Source: Alteromonas australica
GTDB lineage: Bacteria > Pseudomonadota > Gammaproteobacteria > Enterobacterales > Alteromonadaceae
Length of the DNA stretch: 64,000 bases
Assembly: GCF_000730385.1 (NCBI RefSeq)
Contig: NZ_CP008849.1
Coordinates: 1,302,001-1,366,000 of the forward strand
Reading direction: 5' to 3'
The position numbers were made by a program, and so were the translations under genes. Numbering within the stretch: the stretch's first letter is position 1; every line of letters starts with the position of its first letter. The notes under the pieces were generated by a model, which worked only from the letters and a program-made list of their open reading frames with translations, was not told the DNA's origin and made no database searches. Positions 15,839 through 23,607 of this stretch are shown here, piece by piece.

Positions 15839-16075
15839 ATGAGTAATATTCGATTTGAAGATGGGCGAGAGCATAGGTTTACAATGAGCAAACCTACAGA
15901 AGCTGACCCGGTTTTGATTGCTTGTCCTAAATGCTCAAGTAAAGCTGTAGTTATTCCTCTCGGGGAAGATAAAGTCCGAGCATCTTGTGTTGAATGTGGA
16001 TATACCATGGATAAATCATCAAAAAACAGAATTGCACTATTCAAGGCCATAGATGAGCTTAAAGCAAAGGCATAA
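15839..16075 (+). CDS. Cassette 23: small zinc-ribbon protein
   Basis: A 78-residue protein. CPKCSSKAVVIPL and CVECGYTM form a four-Cys zinc ribbon (about residues 29-54), followed by a basic helix (KSSKNRIALFKAIDELKAKA). Small zinc ribbons bind nucleic acid or proteins; the role is unknown. ATG at 15839 lies just after the attC core with a weak ACGGA ribosome site. The frame ends in its own attC. Confidence 0.75.
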   Translation: MSNIRFEDGREHRFTMSKPTEADPVLIACPKCSSKAVVIPLGEDKVRASCVECGYTMDKSSKNRIALFKAIDELKAKA

Positions 16076-16147
16076 CAAACGCAGGTTGTTGGAACGCCTT
16101 TCCGCTTCTTTATCGCTCCAAACCAGCCGCAACTGCGGGCGTTAAAC
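16069..16147 (+). repeat. attC site of cassette 23
   Basis: It runs from GGCATAAC to GTTAAAC. Confidence 0.85.
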
Positions 16148-16166
16148 CCACGAGAAAGGAATCACG

Positions 16167-17027
16167 ATGTTTCACAAATTATTATCTATATGTCTAATAC
16201 TGCTTAGCCATGGGGTCTCGGCCGATGAACTGATCCCAACCAAATCTGGAATGTACGATGTCGGAGGCTTTAGTCTCTATTTGGAATGCTATGAAAACGA
16301 CAAACCAAAATTAATACTTGAACAAGGGTTCGGTCGTTCTGGCTCTGATGGGGTCTGGTTGAATAATATTAAAGAACTCAAAGGCCACTATAGTATCTGT
16401 CTGTATGATCGTTCTGGTTTGGGTAAAAGCGAAAAAGGGCCAGTTCCTTTTACCATTAACGATAACGCTAAACGCCTTCGTGCTCTTTTATCTGCTGCAA
16501 ACATACATCCGCCATACTATTTTGCCGGAGGCTCTTACGCCTCGTATATTATTACTGCTTACAATAACCTTTACCCAGATGAAGTATTGGGTGCTGTGTT
16601 TATCGCTCCTCCTACTCTTGGGTACTTTTACACAATGGGAACTCGTTGGCCTCAAGGTTTTGAAACCGATAACGAAGCGTTGAAACGTTATATGGAATTT
16701 GAACAAAGTGTTTTAAACCCAATGTTCGAACGTGTGCCGGAAAATGTCGATCATATGAAAAGCTACCAACAACTATCAGGCTCCAATGATTTTGACGCTA
16801 AGCCCATTATCGTCATTCGCTCAAAACAAACTGAAGAGCCCTACGATCCTCCTTTTGTTCCTAACGTCATTGCGGAAAAAATGGAATCATTAGAACAGGG
16901 TGCAGAAGACTATTTCAACTCACTTTCAGCTGATGTCGAAATCATCTATTCGGAATTAGAAAAGCACCATTTACATATTTCAGATCCAGAACTAGTCGTA
17001 TCAAAAATACAGGCGTTGGCAAAGTAG
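16167..17027 (+). CDS. Cassette 24: secreted alpha/beta hydrolase
   Basis: A 286-residue protein with a signal peptide (cleavage near VSA-DE, residue 20). The fold markers are EQGFGRSG (oxyanion loop region), YDRSGLGKSE and the nucleophile elbow GGSYAS (Ser near residue 121); HHLHISDPE near the end probably gives the catalytic His. It is not closely related to the other hydrolase cassette at 1803. The substrate is unknown. ATG follows GAAAGGA. Confidence 0.82.
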   Translation: MFHKLLSICLILLSHGVSADELIPTKSGMYDVGGFSLYLECYENDKPKLILEQGFGRSGSDGVWLNNIKELKGHYSICLYDRSGLGKSEKGPVPFTINDNAKRLRALLSAANIHPPYYFAGGSYASYIITAYNNLYPDEVLGAVFIAPPTLGYFYTMGTRWPQGFETDNEALKRYMEFEQSVLNPMFERVPENVDHMKSYQQLSGSNDFDAKPIIVIRSKQTEEPYDPPFVPNVIAEKMESLEQGAEDYFNSLSADVEIIYSELEKHHLHISDPELVVSKIQALAK

Positions 17028-17029
17028 TA

Positions 17030-17130
17030 GGGTTTAACAAACCAAGAAAGCTGGGCATTACAGGTGGGCATCTGTCACTTCTTTCCTATTTTAGCCCATG
17101 GGTTGCTACACATTAAACAAGGCGTTACGT
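17030..17130 (+). repeat. attC site of cassette 24
   Basis: It runs from GGGTTTAAC to GTTACGT. Confidence 0.85.
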
Positions 17131-17201
17131 CGCCAATCGTTTGAAACCAATGTTGTGAACGATATTGATTGTTAAAACGACATAGTAAGAGGTTATATAT
17201 T

Positions 17202-17627
17202 TTGGCTGATAACGTAATACATTGGGTTGGATTTACAATTCAAACAATCGGTTTATTGCTGGTTACGATCGAGCTTTATTTACCGAAGCTGTCGGAAAGC
17301 GTCAAAGTCTTCTTTGAAAGAATTCAGTTTCAATTCGTACGTAGACCGGGAACGAGACAAGACTGGAATTGGATAGCTACAGGTTCTTATATTTTCGTTT
17401 GGGTTATCTCTGTCGCTGTAGTCTCAATCTGGGAACCCTCGATGAGCTTTATCGCAAACATAGCATTTACGATATTTACCGTATTTCTCTGGCTGATTAT
17501 CTATATTAGTAAAATATTCGTAAGACTTGGAGTTGTTCTTGGTAGAGGAAATGCTATTGGGGGCGTTGGTCTGGTTTTGGCCTTAATCGGTTTTACGATA
17601 GAGGTATCGAAAATGGTTATTGCGTAA
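17202..17627 (+). CDS. Cassette 25: multi-pass membrane protein
   Basis: About 141 residues with three or four hydrophobic segments (IHWVGFTIQTIGLLLVTIELYL first, then two near the middle and one at the C-terminus) and a basic loop (RRPGTRQDW). The start is uncertain: TTG at 17202 has AAGAGG nine bases upstream; TTG at 17169 in the same frame adds 11 residues. Function unknown. Confidence 0.65.
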   Translation: MADNVIHWVGFTIQTIGLLLVTIELYLPKLSESVKVFFERIQFQFVRRPGTRQDWNWIATGSYIFVWVISVAVVSIWEPSMSFIANIAFTIFTVFLWLIIYISKIFVRLGVVLGRGNAIGGVGLVLALIGFTIEVSKMVIA

Positions 17628-17735
17628 CAACGTAGAAAAGCGACATATCAATAACAGCCAGTAAATTACGCCAAAAAACGGGGCGGCTTTGCGATTATGC
17701 CCCACGTATCCACCCCGCTTAGCTCAACGTTAGTT
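17620..17735 (+). repeat. attC site of cassette 25
   Basis: It runs from TTGCGTAAC to GTTAGTT. It is the last complete attC of the array. Confidence 0.85.
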
Positions 17736-17772
17736 CGCACTTAGATTTCACATAAATGGCAAAATTTAATCG

Positions 17773-18330
17773 ATGAAAGTAGTAGCAATAAGCGGTATAT
17801 CTGGATGCGGAAAAACGTCACTCGTTAAAACGTTATCTCATTCTCTGTCGTGCCCCTCCGTTCTCTTCGACGATTTTGTAGATGATCAGACTTATCCAAA
17901 AGACATCAAAAAATGGGTGACTAACGGTGCAAATGTCTTAGATGTTGAAACGCCTCGAATGGATAAAGCATTACTGGAATTGGTATCTCGTTCTGAAGCT
18001 GAATACATTTTTGTAGAAGAACCGTTTGGAAAATGCAGGGAACCTATTTCCGCGCTAATAGACAAAGTTGTACTGCTGGATATGCCTTTAGAAATCTGCC
18101 TTTCTCGCGTTATTCAGAGAAATATAGCGCAATCAGGTTTAGACTCAAGTGAGAATATAAAACAGTATCTGGTCAAATATAATGAGTTTTTAAGGGATGC
18201 TTATATTAAGACAAACATGCAAACACGGGGCACAAGCGATTTAATCCTCAATAAAGTGCAATCCGTTGAGGCATTAGAGGAAAGTGTCATCCAGTGGCTC
18301 AGGGCAGGTGCGAACTATCAAACGTTTTAA
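17773..18330 (+). CDS. Cassette 26: small P-loop kinase-like protein
   Basis: A 185-residue protein of the uridine/adenylate-kinase-like P-loop class. Walker A is GISGCGKTS (residues 8-16); a DD pair near residue 33 and a LID-like stretch (RVIQRNIAQSG) follow. A small-molecule kinase role is likely, substrate unknown. The gene starts 38 bases after the last intact attC core. Its C-terminal codons (RAGANYQTF) overlap the decayed attC, so it is the last cassette and not a core gene. Confidence 0.75.
   Translation: MKVVAISGISGCGKTSLVKTLSHSLSCPSVLFDDFVDDQTYPKDIKKWVTNGANVLDVETPRMDKALLELVSRSEAEYIFVEEPFGKCREPISALIDKVVLLDMPLEICLSRVIQRNIAQSGLDSSENIKQYLVKYNEFLRDAYIKTNMQTRGTSDLILNKVQSVEALEESVIQWLRAGANYQTF
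18308..18323 (+). repeat. Decayed attC end of the last cassette
   Basis: GTGCGAACTATCAAAC is the near inverse of the cassette start GTTAGTTCGCAC (17729), with CTAAC changed to CTATC. The second half of the site is missing; prfB begins 97 bases later. Confidence 0.75.
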
Positions 18331-18419
18331 GTGCCGCAATATTTGCGCCAACCCCTATCAAAATTCCTTCAAATTCGGTACTATCCGCGGTCTTAAATTT
18401 TTAACGAAATAAGCGGACT

Positions 18420-19518
18420 ATGTTTGAAATAAACCCCGTTACGAATGCGATAAAAGATATCCGCGAGCGCACCGATGCGCTTAGGGGGTATCTTTGACTT
18501 TGATGCAAAGTCAGAGCGTTTAGAAGAAGTTAGCCGAGAATTAGAAAGCCCTGACGTTTGGAACGAGCCAGACAGAGCGCAGGCGCTTGGCAAAGAGAAA
18601 GTAGCCCTAGAGCAGATTGTTGAAACGATCCATAAGCTCGACCAAGGCACAGAAGACGTTGAAGGTCTTGTGGAGTTGGCGGTAGAGGCTGAAGACGAAG
18701 ACACATTCGTTGAGGCCCAAAGTGAACTTGAAGGCTTAATTGAGCAACTAGAAGTGCTTGAGTTTCGCCGTATGTTTTCTGGCCCCAATGATGAAAACGA
18801 CTGCTATATTGATATTCAGTCGGGTTCTGGCGGAACAGAGGCGCAAGATTGGGCAAACATGCTGTTACGTATGTATTTGCGTTGGGGCGAAGCCCACGGC
18901 TTTAAAACCGAACTGATTGAAGTATCAGACGGTGATGTGGCCGGTATAAAAAGTGCGACGCTTCGTATGCAAGGTGAGTATGCGTTTGGTTGGTTACGTA
19001 CAGAAACCGGCGTTCACCGCCTTGTGCGTAAGTCGCCGTTTGACTCGGGTAACCGCCGTCATACGTCGTTCTCATCGGCGTTTGTATACCCTGAAATCGA
19101 CGACGACATTGATATTGACATTAACCCGTCTGATTTGCGTATTGATACTTACCGTGCATCTGGCGCGGGTGGTCAGCACGTAAATAGAACCGACTCAGCG
19201 GTGCGTATTACCCACGAGCCAACGGGCATTGTGGTGCAGTGTCAGAACGACCGCTCGCAGCACAAAAATAAAGATCAAGCGATGAAGCAGTTGAAAGCAA
19301 AACTTTATGAGTTTGAACTGCAAAAACAAAACGCTGAAAAACAAGCGATGGAAGACAGCAAGTCAGATATCGGCTGGGGAAGTCAGATACGTTCGTATGT
19401 ATTGGATGACTCTCGCATTAAAGATTTGCGCACTGGCGTGGAAACGCGTAACACTCAAGCCGTGCTAGATGGCGACTTGGACAAATTTATTGAAGCTAGC
19501 CTAAAATCTGGGCTGTAA
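18420..19518 (+). CDS. prfB: Peptide chain release factor 2 (programmed +1 frameshift)
   Basis: RF2 releases the peptide at UGA and UAA. The first 25 codons run from ATG 18420 to CTT 18492; the classical slippery site AGGGGG-TAT-CTT-TGA-C follows, with the Shine-Dalgarno-like AGGGGG three bases before CTT and an in-frame TGA at 18495. A +1 shift at T18495 continues at GAC 18496, giving 365 residues, the usual length. SPF (KSPFDSGN) recognises the stop codon and GAGGQ is the catalytic motif. The protein controls its own level through this shift. lysS follows 23 bases later, the conserved pair. Confidence 0.98.
18486..18498 (+). promoter_or_regulatory. prfB programmed frameshift site
   Basis: AGGGGG (internal SD-like), TAT, slippery CTT and stop TGA followed by C, as in Escherichia coli prfB. 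Confidence 0.95.
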
Positions 19519-19541
19519 ACCGAACAACGAAGTGAAAGGTT

Positions 19542-21104
19542 ATGACTGACCAACAAACAGACGATAACAAATTGATTGCAGAGCGCCGTGCCAAATTGAG
19601 CGCTATTCGCGAGCAGTGCCGTGCCAACGGTTTCCCAAACAGCTTCCGTCGTGAAAACTATGCGGATGAGCTGCAAGCTAAGTTCGGTGAATTCGACAAA
19701 GAAACCTTGCAAGAGCAGGGCAACAAGGTAAGCATTGCTGGCCGTATTATGGCAAAGCGTGGTCCTTTCATGTTGCTTCAAGACATGACAGGTCGCATTC
19801 AAGCTTACGCAGACAAAGACACGCAAAAAGCGCTTAAAGCTAAATACGGTGCACTGGATATTGGTGACATCATTGGCGTAGCGGGCGACCTGCATAAGTC
19901 GGGTAAAGGCGACCTTTACGTGAATATGGAGCAATACGAGTTGCTAACCAAAGCACTTCGTCCGTTGCCAGAAAAATTCCACGGTTTGAGCGACCAGGAA
20001 ACCAAGTATCGCCAGCGCTATGTTGACTTGATCACAAGCGAACAAACCCGCAAAACTTTTATGATCCGCAGTAAAATTGTGAATGGTATTCGCAATTACC
20101 TGACCGAGCGTGACTACCTAGAAGTAGAAACGCCAATGCTACAGGTTATTCCAGGTGGCGCGACGGCGAAGCCGTTTGTCACTCACCACAATGCGCTAGA
20201 TATCGACATGTACCTGCGTATTGCGCCAGAGCTTTACCTTAAGCGTTTGGTTGTTGGTGGCTTTGAGCGTGTGTTCGAAATTAACCGAAACTTCCGTAAC
20301 GAAGGCTTATCAACCCGTCATAACCCTGAGTTTACTATGCTTGAATTCTACCAAGCGTATGCAGACTACAACGACCTGATGAACCTTACCGAAGATATGC
20401 TGCGCACGTTAGCGGAAGACATTCTTGGTACAAGTATCATCAAAAACACCACCAAAGACGCTGAAGGTAACGTAACGTCTGAAGTAGAGTATGACTTTGG
20501 TAAGCCGTTCGACCGTTTGAGCATGGGCGAGGCGATTCTTAAATACTGGCCTGAAGCTGACGAAGCGGCCATTCGCGATCCAGAGGCGAACCTAGATTCG
20601 CTTAAAGCGATGGCAAAGCAGCTTCATATTAAAGAGCCTGAAGTTGACGGTATTTGGGGCGCGGGTAAATACCTGTGTGAAATCTTCGAAGCAACAGCTG
20701 AAGAGAAGCTTGAACAACCTACGTTTATCACTGAATATCCGTGGGAAGTATCGCCGCTGGCACGTCGTAATGACAACAACCCGTTCATTACCGACCGTTT
20801 CGAGTTCTTCGTAGGCGGACGTGAATTAGCCAACGGCTTTAGTGAGCTTAACGACCCAGAAGACCAAGCTGAACGTTTTGCAAAGCAAGTTGAAGAAAAA
20901 GACGCGGGCGATGATGAAGCCATGCACTTTGACGATGACTATATTCGTGCACTTGAGTACGGCTTACCGCCAACAGCGGGTGAAGGCATTGGTATCGACC
21001 GTTTAGCTATGCTATTTACCGATAGCTCAACGATTAAAGACGTTATCTTGTTCCCACATATGAAGCCTCAAGCGCCGAAAGACGCGCAAGAAGCGGGCGA
21101 GTAA
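19542..21104 (+). CDS. lysS: Lysyl-tRNA synthetase, class II
   Basis: 520 residues, slightly longer than the usual 505. It charges tRNA-Lys with lysine. The N-terminal OB-fold anticodon domain (about 60-150) includes [19 protein letters not shown]. Class II motif 2 is [20 protein letters not shown], and motif 3 is [14 protein letters not shown]. The ATG has AAAGG upstream. It is cotranscribed with prfB. No stringent terminator is obvious before the convergent gene. Confidence 0.98.
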   Translation: MTDQQTDDNKLIAERRAKLSAIREQCRANGFPNSFRRENYADELQAKFGEFDKETLQEQGNKVSIAGRIMAKRGPFMLLQDMTGRIQAYADKDTQKALKAKYGALDIGDIIGVAGDLHKSGKGDLYVNMEQYELLTKALRPLPEKFHGLSDQETKYRQRYVDLITSEQTRKTFMIRSKIVNGIRNYLTERDYLEVETPMLQVIPGGATAKPFVTHHNALDIDMYLRIAPELYLKRLVVGGFERVFEINRNFRNEGLSTRHNPEFTMLEFYQAYADYNDLMNLTEDMLRTLAEDILGTSIIKNTTKDAEGNVTSEVEYDFGKPFDRLSMGEAILKYWPEADEAAIRDPEANLDSLKAMAKQLHIKEPEVDGIWGAGKYLCEIFEATAEEKLEQPTFITEYPWEVSPLARRNDNNPFITDRFEFFVGGRELANGFSELNDPEDQAERFAKQVEEKDAGDDEAMHFDDDYIRALEYGLPPTAGEGIGIDRLAMLFTDSSTIKDVILFPHMKPQAPKDAQEAGE

Positions 21105-21161
21105 GAGGGTTAGTAAGCGTAGGCTTTGGCCATTATCGATAAACGTTTAGGCGCTTAGTCT

Positions 21162-22085
21162 TTAAAGATTTAACGCCTTAATACGCTCTACCATAAGGGT
21201 ATTCACGGGAACGTGAATACCCTTTTTCTTTGCCATTTCCACAATATACCCATTAATGGCGTCTATTTCCGTTGGCCTGCCGTGAAGCACGTCTTGATGC
21301 ATACTTGAGTAGTTTTCACCGGTTGCTTTGGCAACGGCTAATACGTGTTCATGAACCTTGGTTTCATTAAAGACAAGCCCGCAGGCATTGGCGACGTCTA
21401 CAAACTCTTTACAAAGCGCGCGGCGAACATCGCTAAATTGACTGTCCAATATGTGTTTATTCTGAATATGATTAAGTGCGGTGAGCGGGTTAATCACCAT
21501 ATTGACGGAGAGCTTTTGCCATAGTGCGTGCACAATATTGTCTGGCGTAGAAACAGGGGGGAATGCGTTGTGCAAAAGGTTTATTGCGTCGGAGAGTAGT
21601 GGGGAAAGACGATTGCCTTTATTGGGCGCACCAATTTGCGTGCTACCTTTTCCAGAATAGGTAATAAAGGCTTTGCCCTTATCGTCTATTTGTTTGAATG
21701 CACCGTGGCTTGTGGTGGCCAATAACAGTGGATAATGCGGGCCTAAAATCTGCTGGGCTATTTCCCAACCGCCCATGCCGTTGTGCAACAAAACGAGGGC
21801 AGGGGAATGAACCAAATAAGGCCGCCAATAGGACAATGCCGATTCCAGCTGATACACCTTCAAAGGAAGCACCAATACGTCGTTTTTTGCCAGCACATTG
21901 GCTTGTGCTGTTTGCATTGATAAAGGCACCTTGCTGTTATCTATCCACCTAGCGTAATGAGGAATATTCGCCATGGTTCGTGGATATCGTTGGTAGGCAA
22001 GGTGTTGTCGCTGGGCACCTGCCGCTAGCAAACTGCCAATGGCGCCGGCGCCAACAATATGTAGGGTAGGGTTAATGCTCGTCAT
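21162..22085 (-). CDS. panE: 2-dehydropantoate 2-reductase (ketopantoate reductase)
   Basis: 307 residues. It reduces ketopantoate to pantoate with NADPH in pantothenate and CoA synthesis. The N-terminal nucleotide-binding GAGAIGSLLA is at residues 12-21; KLSVNMVINPLTAL in the middle and the helical C-terminal domain (EIDAINGYIVEMAKKKGI) are typical. It overlaps the upstream pseudouridine synthase gene by 14 bases, so the two are translated from one mRNA. Confidence 0.9.
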   Translation of the reverse strand: MTSINPTLHIVGAGAIGSLLAAGAQRQHLAYQRYPRTMANIPHYARWIDNSKVPLSMQTAQANVLAKNDVLVLPLKVYQLESALSYWRPYLVHSPALVLLHNGMGGWEIAQQILGPHYPLLLATTSHGAFKQIDDKGKAFITYSGKGSTQIGAPNKGNRLSPLLSDAINLLHNAFPPVSTPDNIVHALWQKLSVNMVINPLTALNHIQNKHILDSQFSDVRRALCKEFVDVANACGLVFNETKVHEHVLAVAKATGENYSSMHQDVLHGRPTEIDAINGYIVEMAKKKGIHVPVNTLMVERIKALNL

Positions 22086-22854
22086 TGTTTTTGTTTAATG
22101 ATGTAAACGCAGGCTTTTCACTGATGTGCTGGTATTTATCAGGCACCACTGGCCAAGGAAGTTGCTCTGGCTGACTCACCGAAGCTAGCCAAGTTTTTAC
22201 CTGCTCGTCATCAAATTCGCTACCTTGGCAAAGCGGTGCCTCTACTCTGATTGTTTGTGTTTTTAATGGCAGCGTTAAAACCGCAGCGTGCAAATATAGA
22301 CGGTCAGCGTGGCTATTTTGCCCTTTGTCGCCATACAGAGTATCGCCAAGAATGGGAGCTCCTAAACTTTTTAACGCCACGCGTATTTGGTGAGTTTTTC
22401 CTGAATAGGGTTTCACAATAAATCCCCGTAAACCCGGTCTAGCAGACTGGCTAAAAAACTGAGTAATAGCAGGGTTATCGGTGGTTTTTAATAAAATGTG
22501 CTGCCCGTTACGGCGATTTTTCATATCGCCAATCACAGTACCTTGCTTCTTCTTGGGCTTGTTATTGCTTAACGCTAAGTAGTACTTACTTACTCTGCGT
22601 TCAGCAAAAAGCGCCCCAATTTCGGCGGCGGTAACGTCATTTTTGGCTAAGCATAAGCAGCCTGACGTCCCAGTATCTAGTCGGTGACACAGAAACAGCT
22701 TATCTAACGAGGTTTGCTCTCTAAGTAAGCTGACGATGCCCTTGGGCGGCTGGTCTGGGTGACGAGAGGGGAGAGCATCACTGTCGTGCATTGCCACGCC
22801 AGCAGGCTTGTTGACGATGAGGATATTTTCATCGTCAAACAATATTGGAATCAT
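22072..22854 (-). CDS. RluA-family pseudouridine synthase
   Basis: 260 residues. HRLDTGTSGCLCLAK (about 79-93) holds the catalytic Asp of the RluA/RluC/RluD family; KPYSGKTHQIRVAL and LGDTLYGD follow in the usual order. There is no S4 domain. The target could be tRNA or rRNA; the sequence does not decide. It lies 8 bases downstream of an Hpt gene and overlaps panE. Confidence 0.9.
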   Translation of the reverse strand: MIPILFDDENILIVNKPAGVAMHDSDALPSRHPDQPPKGIVSLLREQTSLDKLFLCHRLDTGTSGCLCLAKNDVTAAEIGALFAERRVSKYYLALSNNKPKKKQGTVIGDMKNRRNGQHILLKTTDNPAITQFFSQSARPGLRGFIVKPYSGKTHQIRVALKSLGAPILGDTLYGDKGQNSHADRLYLHAAVLTLPLKTQTIRVEAPLCQGSEFDDEQVKTWLASVSQPEQLPWPVVPDKYQHISEKPAFTSLNKNNDEH

Positions 22855-22862
22855 TGCAGGCT

Positions 22863-23420
22863 CTATTTTTCTAAATGTTCAATGGCTTCTTCGTAGTCTA
22901 GCTCGTCTACCGCATCTTCCACTGCTTGGCGCGTGTCTGCAGGTAGCGCTAAGGCATCTAACCACTCGTCTAGCTTCGATTGTGAGATGAACTCGCTGGC
23001 TCTAAGTGCAGCAATAAGCTGGGCTTTGGCTTGTGAGGCCACCGCGCTGTCTACTGCAGGCTTTTCTTCTTTCACCGCATCGGATGAAAGTGCTGCAATG
23101 GCGGCCAGTGTCTCGTTTAATAATGCAATAAACTCAGGGTAACCTGACGGCAAGGTTTTTTCATTCCTTACGCTGCTTTCCACGGCTTTGCTAGCATTGT
23201 GCAGTGCGAAAAGCCCCAGGTTGCCTGTTACACCCTTAAGGGTATGTACCAGCGAATACGCTTTATCAAACTCACTCGTTTTCATGAATGACTGTAAATC
23301 ATCGTCTAAACCACGATATTCGTCTGAAAACTTATTTAGTAAGGTTAACAACAGTGTTTTATTACCACTAAGCTGAGACATTCCGAATTCAATATCTAAG
23401 ACTGTTGCCGACTGATCCAT
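22863..23420 (-). CDS. Hpt domain phosphotransfer protein
   Basis: 185 residues, cytoplasmic. The Hpt motif HTLKGVTGNLG (His59) is in a four-helix bundle of about 110 residues; an Ala-rich linker and a short acidic helical C-terminal part follow. It should relay phosphate between a hybrid histidine kinase and a response regulator. No kinase is adjacent, so it is an orphan. It is the first gene of the Hpt-pseudouridine synthase-panE group. Confidence 0.88.
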   Translation of the reverse strand: MDQSATVLDIEFGMSQLSGNKTLLLTLLNKFSDEYRGLDDDLQSFMKTSEFDKAYSLVHTLKGVTGNLGLFALHNASKAVESSVRNEKTLPSGYPEFIALLNETLAAIAALSSDAVKEEKPAVDSAVASQAKAQLIAALRASEFISQSKLDEWLDALALPADTRQAVEDAVDELDYEEAIEHLEK

Positions 23421-23607
23421 GTGTGTTCCTTTAAACTGTGATGCGTTAAGTGTATTTCAGAAATGCACAAATTAATAGAATCATAGCAAGCCAATACAAG
23501 TAAAGCGCTAAAAAGTCTGGTAATCTTCGGTGAATTGTCGGGCTAAAACGACTAAAAAAGCGTGTGTCAAAGCGTCACACACTAGACGTACCATAGAAGG
23601 ATGAAGC

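Larger units (their letters stand above)
1..18323 (+). mobile_element. Distal part of a chromosomal integron cassette array
   Basis: About 26 gene cassettes follow each other on the + strand, each ending in a palindromic attC site that runs from ...TAACAA to GTTRRRY. For nearly every cassette the first 8 to 13 bases are the reverse complement of the last ones (for example GTTAGAAGTGCCA at 1351 against TGGCACTTCTAAC at 1676), as expected of DNA excised as circles at attC. Many attC sites share a common arm around GGGGCGGCTTCGCC, typical of sedentary integrons. Gene 5' ends point left, so attI and intI should lie left of the window; no integrase is visible here. The array ends at a decayed attC just before prfB. 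Confidence 0.95.

Noticed and set aside
343-17735. Regularly spaced palindromic repeats, which might be taken for CRISPR or terminators
   Set aside because: They are 70-120 bp attC sites with variable arms, separated by genes of different length, and without T runs or short uniform spacers.
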